This document shows, piece by piece, positions 35,744 to 43,867 of a DNA stretch of 64,000 nucleotides. How positions within the stretch are numbered: the stretch's first letter is position 1; each line of letters begins with the position of its first letter. The translations under genes were made by a program, and so were the position numbers. Below the pieces are notes generated by a model that had not been told where the DNA came from, made no database searches, and worked only from the letters and a program-made list of their open reading frames with translations. Source of the DNA: Patulibacter sp. SYSU D01012 (lineage in GTDB: Bacteria > Actinomycetota > Thermoleophilia > Solirubrobacterales > Solirubrobacteraceae); the NCBI RefSeq assembly GCF_017916475.1, contig NZ_JAFMTB010000001.1, positions 1,388,849 to 1,452,848 on the forward strand. Direction: 5' to 3'.

Positions 35744-37105
35744 GTGCGCACGATCCGCCTCCACGACACCGCCAGCGGCGAGCTCCAGGAGCTGCGCCCG
35801 CGCGTCCCCGGACGGGTGGGCGTCTACGTCTGCGGGCCGACGGTCTACAACCGGATCCACGTCGGCAACGCGCGGCCCTTCGTCGTCTACGCCCAGCTCA
35901 AGCGGTTCCTCCAGCACGAGGGGCTGGAGGTGACGCTCGTCAGCAACCTGACGGACGTCAACGACAAGATCTACGCCGCGGCCGTCCGGCAGGGCGTGTC
36001 GTCCTCCGACCTGGCCGCCGAGATGGGCGCCCACTACCGCGCCGACACGGACCTGCTCGGCCTGGGCCGGCCGGACGTCGAGCCGCTCGCCACCACGTCG
36101 ATGCCCGCGATCGTCGCGCTCATCGAGGACCTGGTGGCGCGCGGGGCGGCGTACGAGGCCGAGGGCGACGTGTACTTCCGCGTGCGCGGCGACGCCCGCT
36201 ACGGGAGCCTGTCGCGGCGGGACGTGGACCAGATGGACCAGGGCGAGGGCGACGACCTCGTCGGCACCGCCCGCAAGGCCGACCCGCTGGACTTCGCGCT
36301 GTGGAAGGCGACGAAGCCGGGCGAGGACACGGCCTGGGACAGCCCGTGGGGTCGCGGCCGTCCGGGCTGGCACATCGAGTGCTCGGCGATGGCCGAGGAG
36401 GCCCTCGGCGCCCCGTTCGAGATCCACGGCGGCGGCAACGACCTGGTCTTCCCGCACCACGAGAACGAGGCCGCGCAGACCCGCTGCGCGCGCGGCCACG
36501 AGCTCGCGCAGATCTGGATGCACAACGGGATGCTGCAGCTCCGCGGCGAGAAGATGGCGAAGTCCGTCGGGAACGTGACGCCGCTGCACCAGGCGGTCGC
36601 CGACGTCGGGCGCGAGGCCCTGCTGCTGCTGTTCTCCTCGGCGCACTACCGGCAGCCGCTGCAGTACGGCCCCGACACGCTCGACCAGGCGCGCGCCGGC
36701 GTGCGGCGGCTGCGCGAGGCCGCGCGCGGCCTGGCCGCCGGCCCCTCGCCGGACGACCTGGCTGGCGAGCGCGACGCGTTCTTCGCCGCCCTGGCCGACG
36801 ACTTCAACACCGCCCGCGCGCTCGGCCACCTGTGGACGTGGGTGCGCGAGGCGAACCGCCGCGGCGGCGTCGGCGACGCGCACCTGCGCGAGATGCTGCA
36901 CGTGCTCGGCCTGGAGGACCTGCTCGACGCCGCGGCGGGCGATGCGCCGGGCGACGATGCGATCGCCCTCCTGCGCGAGCGGGACGCCGCGCGGGCGGCG
37001 AAGGACTGGGCCCGGGCGGACGAGCTGCGCGACGCGCTCGCCGCGGCGGGCTGGACGGTACGCGACGGCGCCGGCGGCGCCGAGCTCGTACGAGCGGAGG
37101 ACTGA
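35744..37105 (+). CDS. cysS: Cysteinyl-tRNA synthetase
   Basis: A 453-residue class I enzyme that charges tRNA-Cys. CGPTVYNRIHVGNARPF holds a zinc cysteine and the HIGH-type motif (HVGN). GWHIECSAMA and HHENEAAQ give the other zinc ligands, and the second signature is KMAKSVGN in place of KMSKS. A helical anticodon domain ends the protein. GTG is chosen over an upstream ATG because TACCCT lies between them. It is the cysteine ligase and not the related mycothiol ligase MshC, as shown by the full anticodon domain. Confidence 0.95.
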   Translation: MRTIRLHDTASGELQELRPRVPGRVGVYVCGPTVYNRIHVGNARPFVVYAQLKRFLQHEGLEVTLVSNLTDVNDKIYAAAVRQGVSSSDLAAEMGAHYRADTDLLGLGRPDVEPLATTSMPAIVALIEDLVARGAAYEAEGDVYFRVRGDARYGSLSRRDVDQMDQGEGDDLVGTARKADPLDFALWKATKPGEDTAWDSPWGRGRPGWHIECSAMAEEALGAPFEIHGGGNDLVFPHHENEAAQTRCARGHELAQIWMHNGMLQLRGEKMAKSVGNVTPLHQAVADVGREALLLLFSSAHYRQPLQYGPDTLDQARAGVRRLREAARGLAAGPSPDDLAGERDAFFAALADDFNTARALGHLWTWVREANRRGGVGDAHLREMLHVLGLEDLLDAAAGDAPGDDAIALLRERDAARAAKDWARADELRDALAAAGWTVRDGAGGAELVRAED

Positions 37106-37107
37106 CC

Positions 37108-38505
37108 ATGGCACCGAAGCCGCGGGGCGGCGACCCGTCCCGGCGACAGGGATCGCGCTCGTCGCGCCCGAACCGGGGCGGGGGAGCCCCCTCCGGCCGC
37201 GACGACCGTCCGGGCGGCCGCGGCGGAGGCGGCCGCGGGCAGGCAGACCGCGACGCGCGGCGGGCCGAGGGCGGCCGCCGCGGCGGGCCGCGCGACGGCG
37301 GTCCGCGGGGCGACCGGCCGGGTGGCGAGCGCGCCTGGGGCGACCGCTCCGGCGACCGGCCGTGGGGGGACCGTCCCGGCGGCGCCCGCGGCCGCGGGGA
37401 CCGTCCCGGCGGGGGGCGTGCCGGGGGCGGCCACGGGCGCGGTGACCGGCCCTGGGGCGACCGTCCCGGCGGGGGCCGGAGCGAGCGGCCGTGGGCCGAC
37501 CGCTCCGGCGGGGAGCGGGGCGACCGGGGTCGGGGCGACCGGCCCTGGGGCGAGCGCTCCGGCGGCGACCGCGGCCGCGGGGGACGCCCTTGGGAGCGCG
37601 AGGACGACCGTGGCCGCGGCGCTCGCGCCGGCCGGCCCGACCGCGGGCCGGCGGGCCGCGGCGAGCGCGGCGGTCGCGCGGACCGGGGTCCCGGTCCGCG
37701 CGGCGACCGGCGTCCCGGACCCGACCGCGGCCCGCGCCAGGCCGCGGCCCACGCGCCGGCGCTGCCGCGCGCCTTCCAAGGCGACGGCCAGCTGCTCTAC
37801 GGCCGCAACGCGGTCCACGAGGTGCTGCGCGCCGGCCGCCGTCGCGTGCGCGGCCTGTGGGCGACCGCGGCGACGGCCGAGGCCGAGACGTGGCTCGCCG
37901 GGCAGGAGCTGGACGTCGTCGAGGGCGACGCCCTCGCGGCGCTGTGCGGCTCGGACGACCACCAGGGCGTCGTCGCGGCGGTGGACGCCTACCCGTACGT
38001 CGAGCTCGAGGAGCTGCTGGCCCACCCGAACCCGCTGATCGTCGCCCTGGACGAGGTGCAGGACCCCCAGAACCTGGGCGCGATCGCGCGCACGGCGGAG
38101 TGCGTCGGCGCGACCGGCATGATCATCTGCCGGCATCGCGCGGCCGAGGTGACCCCCGCGGCCGTCAAGGCGTCCGCGGGCGGGACCGAGCACCTGCCGA
38201 TCGCGCAGGTGCGCAACCTGGCCGACGCGCTGGCCGACGCGAAGGCCGCCGGGGCGTGGGTGTACGGCGCCGCGGGACGCGAGGCCGGAGCCGTCCCGTA
38301 CGACACGCCGGACTACACCGGCGGGGTCGTCCTGGTGATGGGGGCCGAGGGCTCGGGCCTGCGCGCGCGGGTCACCGCCACGTGCGACGCGCTGGTCGCG
38401 CTGCCCCTCCGCGGGCAGCTCGACAGCCTCAACGTCGGGGCCGCGAGCGCCGTGCTGCTGTACGCGATCTTGCAAGGGCGGGATCGTGTTGACACGGCGA
38501 CATAA
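37108..38505 (+). CDS. rlmB: 23S rRNA 2'-O-methyltransferase RlmB with long Arg/Gly-rich N-terminus
   Basis: A 465-residue SpoU-family protein that methylates a guanosine ribose in 23S rRNA. The enzyme part starts about residue 228 (LLYGRNAVHEVL). The SAM-binding knot carries DEVQDPQNLGAIARTAE, GAEGSGL and LNVGAASAV. Residues 1-222 are an added low-complexity region of Arg, Gly, Asp and Pro, with repeated DRPWGDRPGG and RGRGDRPWG units. Such tails often bind RNA or cause phase separation; here that is inference. GGAGG precedes ATG 37108, two bases after cysS. Confidence 0.93.
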   Translation: MAPKPRGGDPSRRQGSRSSRPNRGGGAPSGRDDRPGGRGGGGRGQADRDARRAEGGRRGGPRDGGPRGDRPGGERAWGDRSGDRPWGDRPGGARGRGDRPGGGRAGGGHGRGDRPWGDRPGGGRSERPWADRSGGERGDRGRGDRPWGERSGGDRGRGGRPWEREDDRGRGARAGRPDRGPAGRGERGGRADRGPGPRGDRRPGPDRGPRQAAAHAPALPRAFQGDGQLLYGRNAVHEVLRAGRRRVRGLWATAATAEAETWLAGQELDVVEGDALAALCGSDDHQGVVAAVDAYPYVELEELLAHPNPLIVALDEVQDPQNLGAIARTAECVGATGMIICRHRAAEVTPAAVKASAGGTEHLPIAQVRNLADALADAKAAGAWVYGAAGREAGAVPYDTPDYTGGVVLVMGAEGSGLRARVTATCDALVALPLRGQLDSLNVGAASAVLLYAILQGRDRVDTAT

Positions 38506-38524
38506 CTTCTGTCACAGTCCTGCT

Positions 38525-38567
38525 CGTCGTAACCGTCGACCCCAGGTCTAGACCGGGCCCTGGGTCC
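38525..38567 (+). terminator. Imperfect hairpin after rlmB
   Basis: GACCCCAGG and CCTGGGTC (within 38538-38569) can pair with one bulged C around a loop containing TCTAGA. It lies in the 168-base rlmB-sigH gap, which is AT-richer than the surroundings. A second small hairpin, GTCCGC/GCGGAC, precedes the sigH ribosome site. Confidence 0.35.
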
Positions 38568-38673
38568 CGACGGCGACGACGACCGGAACACCAAATGCAT
38601 CGCTCATAGCGCCGGGGGAGGCGCGCGCTACGGGTCTTCGAGTCCGCGTGGAGGCGGACGGAAAGGCATCACC

Positions 38674-39333
38674 GTGGCACAACTCAAGACCGCACCGAAC
38701 GCTCAACGTCAGGTTGAGGATCGGTTCCTGATCGCCCGTGCCAAGCAGGGCGACGACGTGGCGACCAACCGTCTCATCGCCCGCTACCAGGGGTTCGTCC
38801 GGATGAAGGCCTCGTCCTTCTTCCTGAATGGTGGCGACCGGGACGACCTGATCCAGTACGGCCTGATGGGCCTGTACGAGGCGATCCGCGACTTCCGCAG
38901 CGACCGCGAGTCGAGCTTCCGCAACTTCGCGGAGCTCTGCATTACGCGGCGCATGATCACGGCGATCAAGGCCGACAACCGCCACAAGGCGAAGCTGCTC
39001 AACGACGCCGTCTCGCTGTCGGCGCCGCCCCCAGGCGCGTCCGAGGGCGAGTCGACGATGCACGACGTCATCGCCGGCCCGCAGAAGCACGACCCGGCTC
39101 GCCTGGCGGTGGACCGCGACGAGCTGCGCGCGCTCGTCTCGTCCGTGCCGGACCTGCTCTCGGACCTCGAGTCCCGCGTCCTCGCGCTGTACCTGCGCGG
39201 CCGCACCTACGAGGAGATCGCCGAGAAGCTCGGCTCGGACACGAAGCGCGTCGACAACGCCCTGCAGCGCGTGAAGCGCAAGATCGGGGACTTCCTCCAC
39301 GAGCGCGAGCGGGTCCCGCTCCGCGCCGCCTAG
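38674..39333 (+). CDS. sigH: RNA polymerase sigma factor, SigH (Spo0H)-like
   Basis: A 219-residue sigma-70-family factor. Region 2 is DRDDLIQYGLMGLYEAIRDFR ... SSFRNFAELCITRRMITAIK, close to the sigma-30/SigH group of Bacillus, not to typical actinobacterial ECF SigH. Region 4 is SDLESRVLALYLRGRTYEEIAEKLGSDTKRVDNALQRVKRKI. It directly follows rlmB as sigH does in Bacillus. GTG is preceded by GAAAGG. No anti-sigma gene is adjacent. Confidence 0.9.
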   Translation: MAQLKTAPNAQRQVEDRFLIARAKQGDDVATNRLIARYQGFVRMKASSFFLNGGDRDDLIQYGLMGLYEAIRDFRSDRESSFRNFAELCITRRMITAIKADNRHKAKLLNDAVSLSAPPPGASEGESTMHDVIAGPQKHDPARLAVDRDELRALVSSVPDLLSDLESRVLALYLRGRTYEEIAEKLGSDTKRVDNALQRVKRKIGDFLHERERVPLRAA

Positions 39334-39368
39334 CGCGAACGCGCCAACCCGATCCGGACGCGACGGCC

Positions 39369-39374
39369 TAGCAT
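39369..39374 (+). promoter_or_regulatory. -10 box TAGCAT
   Basis: TAGCAT ends seven bases before ATG 39382. The alternative ATG at 39373 would overlap the box, which supports the shorter start. Confidence 0.4.
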
Positions 39375-39381
39375 GCGCGCC

Positions 39382-39828
39382 ATGCCGCCCGCCGCGTCGC
39401 TCGCCACCCCGCTCGACCCGACCGGCCACGTGCCACTGGCCGTGTCGGTCGTCGGGGTGGTCCTCCTGGCGGTCCTCGCCGTCGTCGCGCTCCTCGCGCT
39501 CGCCGGCTTCCTCGCCGGCCGGCGCCACGACGCCCGCCGCCGCGCCGACACCCAGGACCGCATCCGCGCCGCCAACACGGCCCTCGCGCACGCGCACGCC
39601 GCGGACGAGGGCTGGGACCGCGCGGCCCTCGAGGCCGCGGCCCGCGAGGCCGCCCGCGCCCAGGGCTTCGCCGCCGACGGGGCGCTCGAGCTCGTCCTCG
39701 TGGCCGTCGACGACCGTCCGGGGGTCGACGACGACCGCGCCGTCTTCGTCGTCCGCGACGGCGAGCGCTCGGCCGACCTGGTGCTCGGCCGCGTCGACGG
39801 CGCCTGGCGGGCCGTCGACGTGCCGTAG
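39382..39828 (+). CDS. Hypothetical single-span membrane protein
   Basis: A 148-residue protein of unknown function. One strong hydrophobic helix spans about 18-45 (VPLAVSVVGVVLLAVLAVVALLALAGFLAG), followed by an Arg-rich stop-transfer segment (RRHDARRRADTQDR), so the C-terminal 95 residues are cytoplasmic. That part starts helical and ends in a small beta domain (ALELVLVAVDDRPGVDDDRAVFVVRDGERSADLVLGRVDG). It is convergent with the ABC exporter gene, six bases away. Confidence 0.7.
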   Translation: MPPAASLATPLDPTGHVPLAVSVVGVVLLAVLAVVALLALAGFLAGRRHDARRRADTQDRIRAANTALAHAHAADEGWDRAALEAAAREAARAQGFAADGALELVLVAVDDRPGVDDDRAVFVVRDGERSADLVLGRVDGAWRAVDVP

Positions 39829-39834
39829 CCGCGA

Positions 39835-41685
39835 TCAGTCCGCGGCCGGGCGCCCGACGAGCGCGTCGGCCACCTCGCCCGTCTGCACCGACCACAGGGC
39901 GGCGTAGCGGCCGCCGAGCGCGACGAGCTCGTCGTGGGTGCCCGCCTCGACCACCCGGCCCGCGTCGAGCACGTGGATCCGGTCGGCGTGACGGACCGTG
40001 GACAGGCGGTGGGCGATGACGATGGTCGTGCGGTCGCGGCTGACGCGCGCGAGCGACCGCTGGATCGCGGCCTCCGTCTCGTTGTCGACGGCGCTCGTGG
40101 CCTCGTCCAGGACGAGGATCGCGGGGTCGCGCACGAGCGCCCGAGCGATCGTCAGCCGCTGCCGCTGGCCGCCCGACAGCTTCGCGCCGCGCTCGCCCAC
40201 CGGCGTGTCGTAGCCGTGGGGGAGGGCGCCGACGAACCCGTCGGCCTCGGCCAGCTCCGCCGCCCGGCGCAGGGCGGCGTCGTCCGCGTCCGGCGCCCCG
40301 TAGCGCAGGTTGTCCGCCACGGTGCCGTCGAAGAGGAACGCGTCCTGGCCGACGTAGCCGATCGCGCCGCGGAGCGACGCGAACGTCAGCTCCCGCACCG
40401 GCACGTCGCCGACGGCGACCTCGCCGGCCGTCGCGTCGTACAGGCGCAGCAGGAGCTTGACGACGGTGGACTTGCCGGCCCCCGTCGCGCCGACGATCGC
40501 GTGCGTCTCGCCGGCCGGGACGTCGAGGTCCAGGCCGCGCAGCACCTCGGCCGGCGCCGCGTCGTCGTCCTCGCGCGGCGCGTACGCGAAGCGCACGTCG
40601 GCGAAGCGGACCGGCAGCGGCAGCACCGCGCCCTCGCCGCGGGGCAGCGTGCGCGTGCCCGACTCGACCGCGGCCGGCGTGTCGATCAGGTCGAGGATCC
40701 GCCGGATCGACGCGACGCCGCGCTGGTACAGGTCGAGCGTCTCGCCCAGCTCCGTCAGCGGCCACAGCAGCCGCTGCGTCATGAACACGAGGACGGAGTA
40801 CAGGCCGACCTCGAGCCGCCCGTCGAGCGTGGCGGTGCCGCCGAGGACGAGCGTCAGGATGAACCCGACGAGGATCGCCATGCGGATGAGCGGCACGAAG
40901 CCCGAGCTCAGGGCGATCGCCCGGCGGTTGGCGGTGGCGTAGTCCCGCGAGGCGACGGCCACGCGCTCGGCCTCGCGCGCCTCGGCGCCGAAGGCCTTGA
41001 TCGTCGCGATGCCGCCGAGGTTGCCGCCGATCAGGCCGCCGAGCCGGCCGGCGCGGTCGCGGACCGCCTCGTACCGCGGCCCCAGGCGCCGCTGGAAGAG
41101 CAGCGAGCCGCCGATGATGATCGGGATCGGCAGGAAGGCCACGAGGGCCAGCAGCGGCGAGACGAGGACGAAGACCGCGCCGACCGCCACGACGTTCGTG
41201 GCGGTCAGGATGATCTTGCTCGCCCCGACGTCGAGGAACCGCTCGAGCTGGTTCACGTCGTCGTTGAGCACCGTCAGGAGCCGCCCGGACTCGCGGTCCT
41301 CGAACCACGCCATGTCGAGGTCCTGCACGCGCCGGTACGCGTCGAGCCGCAGGTCGTGCTGGAGGTCCTGCGAGAGCCCGCGCCACAACCGCTCGGAGAC
41401 GTACTGGCTCGACGACTCGAGCACCCACGCGACGACGGTGATGCCGGCGAGGACGAGCAGCTGCTGCTCCCGGTCCTCCACCCCGAGCAGCCGCGCGACG
41501 AACGAGTCCTCCGTCCGCACGACGACGTCGATCGCCACGCCGATGAGCAGCTCGGGCGCGATGTCGAAGAGCTTGTTGAGGACGCTCCCGACGATCGCCA
41601 GCACGATCCGGGGGCGGAAGGCCCGGGCGCGGTGCCAGAGCCGCGCGAGGGGGTGGGCGCTCGGCGTGGGGGCTCCGTCGGGCAT
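39835..41685 (-). CDS. ABC exporter, fused membrane and ATPase domains
   Basis: A 616-residue half-transporter of the multidrug/lipid exporter type that works as a dimer. The N-terminal region has six membrane helices (to about 320) and the intracellular-loop segment DLQHDLRLDAYRRVQDLDMAWFEDRESGRLL. The ATPase has Walker A VGATGAGKST, LSGGQRQR, Walker B ILVLDEATSAVD and the H-loop IVIAHRLSTV. ATG 41685 is favoured since TAGCCT on the minus strand lies eight bases upstream. No partner half-transporter gene is adjacent, so it may be a homodimer. Substrate unknown. Confidence 0.92.
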   Translation of the reverse strand: MPDGAPTPSAHPLARLWHRARAFRPRIVLAIVGSVLNKLFDIAPELLIGVAIDVVVRTEDSFVARLLGVEDREQQLLVLAGITVVAWVLESSSQYVSERLWRGLSQDLQHDLRLDAYRRVQDLDMAWFEDRESGRLLTVLNDDVNQLERFLDVGASKIILTATNVVAVGAVFVLVSPLLALVAFLPIPIIIGGSLLFQRRLGPRYEAVRDRAGRLGGLIGGNLGGIATIKAFGAEAREAERVAVASRDYATANRRAIALSSGFVPLIRMAILVGFILTLVLGGTATLDGRLEVGLYSVLVFMTQRLLWPLTELGETLDLYQRGVASIRRILDLIDTPAAVESGTRTLPRGEGAVLPLPVRFADVRFAYAPREDDDAAPAEVLRGLDLDVPAGETHAIVGATGAGKSTVVKLLLRLYDATAGEVAVGDVPVRELTFASLRGAIGYVGQDAFLFDGTVADNLRYGAPDADDAALRRAAELAEADGFVGALPHGYDTPVGERGAKLSGGQRQRLTIARALVRDPAILVLDEATSAVDNETEAAIQRSLARVSRDRTTIVIAHRLSTVRHADRIHVLDAGRVVEAGTHDELVALGGRYAALWSVQTGEVADALVGRPAAD

Positions 41686-41693
41686 CGGCCCCC

Positions 41694-41699
41694 AGGCTA
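41694..41699 (-). promoter_or_regulatory. -10 box TAGCCT for the ABC exporter
   Basis: Read on the minus strand, TAGCCT ends eight bases before the start codon at 41685, between the exporter gene and the upstream tRNA gene. Confidence 0.45.
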
Positions 41700-41749
41700 C
41701 GGCCGCACGGCGGCGCACGCCCTGCGCGTCCCGCGACCGGGCAGCGCGA

Positions 41750-41822
41750 AGCCGGCGGCCGGACTCGAACCGGCGACCGTCCGCTTACAAGGCGGGTGCT
41801 CTACCAACTGAGCTACGCCGGC
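41750..41822 (-). tRNA. tRNA-Thr, anticodon UGU
   Basis: On the minus strand the acceptor arm GCCGGCG pairs with CGCCGGC; the D arm is GCTC-AGTTGGTA-GAGC and the T arm is GCCGG-TTCGAGT-CCGGC. The anticodon loop CTTGTAA gives UGU, which reads ACA (Thr). The discriminator is U and CCA is not encoded. The first anticodon-stem pair (27-43) is a C-A mismatch. It is the only RNA gene of a known tRNA or rRNA type here. Confidence 0.93.
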
Positions 41823-41831
41823 CGGCGCCCC

Positions 41832-41837
41832 CGAGCG
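41832..41837 (-). promoter_or_regulatory. -10 box TACGCT for tRNA-Thr
   Basis: On the minus strand TACGCT lies nine bases upstream of the mature tRNA 5' end, so transcription would start within a few bases of it and leave almost no 5' leader. Confidence 0.45.
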
Positions 41838-41956
41838 TAGCGCCCGGGACGGCGCGCGACGCCCGCCCCGTGCTCGGCGGCCGGCCTCGCGCGCCGGCGC
41901 GCGACGCGCCGGCGACGGGTGTAACCGCCGGCCGTCGGCGGGGTCTGTGGAGGGAC

Positions 41957-42850
41957 ATGGCGCACGATCCCGACGCTTCGAGCTCACCCGCCGTCCCCGA
42001 AGCCCCCGGCGCCGCCGTGGCCCCGCTCGACGACGGTCGGCCGGACCTCGACCGCGACGCGCGCCGCCAGCTGCACGAGCGCGTCGGCAAGGGCGTCAAC
42101 CCGCTCGTGTACTGGGTGGTGCGCGCGCTCTTCCAGCCGTTCTTCCACGTGTACTTCCGCCTGTCGCGGATCGGCCGCGAGCACCTGCCGACGTCGGGGC
42201 CGGTCATCTTCGCCGCGAACCACCGCAGCTTCCTCGACCCGTTCGTCATCGGGGCGATGAGCCGCCGGCCGCTGTACTTCGTGGCGAAGAAGCAGCTGTT
42301 CCGCCACCCGCTGCAGCGCTGGTTCCTCAACAGCCTGGGCGCCTTCCCGATCGACCGCGGCAACGCGGACGGCGACGCCATGAGCACCGCGAAGATGCTC
42401 CTCGAGCGCGGGGACTGCGTCGTGATCTTCCCCGAGGGCACCCGCACCCGCCCGGGCGGGCTGGGGCGTCCCAAGCGCGGCGTCGGCCGGCTGGCGCTCG
42501 AGACGGGCGCGCCGGTGGTCCCGATCGCCGTGCACGGCACGACGCACATCCGCACGAAGTGGCGGATCCGCCCGCACAAGGTCGTCCTGCGCGCCGGCCG
42601 CCCGCTGACGTTCCCCCAGGTGGACGAGCCGACGCCCGAGCTCGCGCGCGCCGTCACGGACCGGATCTGGCCGTGCGTCGAGCTGCAGTGGGACTCCCTC
42701 GGCGGGCACACGACCGAGCGGGGCATCGGCGTCGACCCGGCCGCCCTGCGCCCGGAGCTCGCGGGGGCGAACCTGCCCGCCGAGCTGCCCGCCGCCCCCG
42801 CGGCCGGCGACGCGGTCCCCGACCTGGAGGCCCGAGCGGCACGCGGCTGA
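41957..42850 (+). CDS. plsC: 1-acyl-sn-glycerol-3-phosphate acyltransferase (PlsC-like)
   Basis: A 297-residue membrane-associated acyltransferase of phospholipid synthesis. The catalytic motif NHRSFLDP (H-x4-D) is near residue 92, and FPEGTRT, the acceptor-binding motif, near 158; VPIAVHGT follows. The first 35 residues are polar and Pro/Asp-rich, then a hydrophobic segment (PLVYWVVRALFQPFFHVYF) may anchor it. GGAGGG lies just before ATG 41957. The 134-base region upstream has a 10-bp hairpin (41892-41914) of unclear role. Confidence 0.9.
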   Translation: MAHDPDASSSPAVPEAPGAAVAPLDDGRPDLDRDARRQLHERVGKGVNPLVYWVVRALFQPFFHVYFRLSRIGREHLPTSGPVIFAANHRSFLDPFVIGAMSRRPLYFVAKKQLFRHPLQRWFLNSLGAFPIDRGNADGDAMSTAKMLLERGDCVVIFPEGTRTRPGGLGRPKRGVGRLALETGAPVVPIAVHGTTHIRTKWRIRPHKVVLRAGRPLTFPQVDEPTPELARAVTDRIWPCVELQWDSLGGHTTERGIGVDPAALRPELAGANLPAELPAAPAAGDAVPDLEARAARG

Positions 42851-42877
42851 GGGCGTCGGGGAAGGCGCACCGGGCGC

Positions 42878-42883
42878 TAAGGT
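42878..42883 (+). promoter_or_regulatory. -10 box TAAGGT for the ECF sigma gene
   Basis: TAAGGT ends six bases before the GTG at 42890. Confidence 0.4.
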
Positions 42884-42889
42884 GACCCG

Positions 42890-43435
42890 GTGGACAAGGC
42901 GGAGCTCGACGACCGGTTCAGCGAGCTCTACCGCGCGCACCTCCGCGACGTCTACTCCTTCGCGTACTACCGGGTCGGCAACCACCACGACGCGGAGGAC
43001 CTCACGGAGCAGACCTTCCTGCAGGCGTACCGGCACTTCGAGCGGGCGCTGCGCGAGTCGGACGGACGGCCCCTGCGGCCGTGGCTCATCCGGATCGCGC
43101 ACAACCTCGCGGCCAACCACTTCCGCGACCGCTCGCGCCGCCCGCAGACCTCGATCGACCACGACGACTCCACCACCGTGCTGCGCGCGACGCACACGAC
43201 GGAGGACCTCGTCGAGGAGCGGGACGAGCTCGGGCGGATCCTCGCCGCCGTGCAGCAGCTGCCGGACGACCGCCGTGAGGCCCTGATCATGCGCTTCGCC
43301 CTGGGGATGGACAACCGCGAGATCGCCCGCGCCATGGGGCGCTCGGACGGCGCGACGAAGGTGCTCATCCACCGCTCGATCAAGCAGCTGGAGGGCCTCG
43401 TGGCCAGCACGCCGACCCCGGGGACGGCGCGATGA
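42890..43435 (+). CDS. ECF-type RNA polymerase sigma factor
   Basis: A 181-residue group 4 sigma factor. Region 2 has FSELYRAHLRDVYSFAYYRVGNHHDAEDLTEQTFLQAYRHF and RPWLIRIAHNLAANHFRDR; region 4 has QLPDDRREALIMRFALGMDNREIARAMGRSDGATKVLIHRSIKQL. It has the normal two-domain layout. The GTG start has no Shine-Dalgarno. The downstream gene overlaps by four bases (ATGA) and encodes a single-span membrane protein, the usual position of an anti-sigma factor. Confidence 0.9.
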   Translation: MDKAELDDRFSELYRAHLRDVYSFAYYRVGNHHDAEDLTEQTFLQAYRHFERALRESDGRPLRPWLIRIAHNLAANHFRDRSRRPQTSIDHDDSTTVLRATHTTEDLVEERDELGRILAAVQQLPDDRREALIMRFALGMDNREIARAMGRSDGATKVLIHRSIKQLEGLVASTPTPGTAR

Positions 43436-43779
43436 CCGAGCAGCGCCAGATCGACATCGAGACGCTGCTCCGCGAGGCGATGGCCCCGATCGAGCCGCCG
43501 GAGCGGCTCGGCGTCCGCGTCGAGGCGACCCTGCGGACCCTCACCGAGCTCGCGGCGGACGAGCTGGAGTCGTGGGAGCTCGTCGCGATGCGCGACCCCC
43601 GCAACTGGATCCGCCCGGTCGTGGCGGTCGCGGTCGGCAGCGCGGCCGGCACCGGCCTGGCCGTCCTGGGCTGGCGCCAGCGCAGCAAGGCGCGCTCGCG
43701 CACGGCCGGCGCGTCGATCGACCGGGCCGCCGAGGGCGTGGCCGCGGCGCTGCGGCGACAGGCCGATCGCCTGCGCTGA
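43432..43779 (+). CDS. Single-span membrane protein paired with the ECF sigma factor
   Basis: A 115-residue protein of unknown family. The first 60 residues are cytoplasmic and helical (IDIETLLREAMAPIEPPERLGVRVEATLRTLTELAADELESWE). One hydrophobic segment (IRPVVAVAVGSAAGTGLAVLGW, about 60-81) and a basic tail follow. Coupling to the sigma gene suggests an anti-sigma or accessory role. It lacks the H-x3-C-x2-C zinc signature and has no obvious extracytoplasmic domain, so it would not be a standard ZAS anti-sigma factor. Confidence 0.7.
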   Translation: MTEQRQIDIETLLREAMAPIEPPERLGVRVEATLRTLTELAADELESWELVAMRDPRNWIRPVVAVAVGSAAGTGLAVLGWRQRSKARSRTAGASIDRAAEGVAAALRRQADRLR

Positions 43780-43853
43780 TCCCGACGGGGCCGCGGCGCC
43801 GGAGCGGACGCCTGGCGCGGCGGGGCCGTTAGGGCGCGCTCAGCGTGGCCCGG

Positions 43854-43859
43854 TACGCT
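43854..43859 (+). promoter_or_regulatory. -10 box TACGCT for the rhomboid gene
   Basis: TACGCT ends eight bases before ATG 43868. Confidence 0.45.
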
Positions 43860-43867
43860 CGCCCGCG

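Noticed and set aside
37108-37773. DNA repeat of GC-rich units, considered as CRISPR or tandem satellite
   Set aside because: Units vary in length and stay in frame as DRPWGDRPGG-like protein repeats of RlmB; there are no spacers.
41892-41914. 10-bp perfect hairpin upstream of plsC
   Set aside because: No gene ends just before it on either strand, and it is likely a chance product of CG-alternating sequence, so I did not call a terminator.
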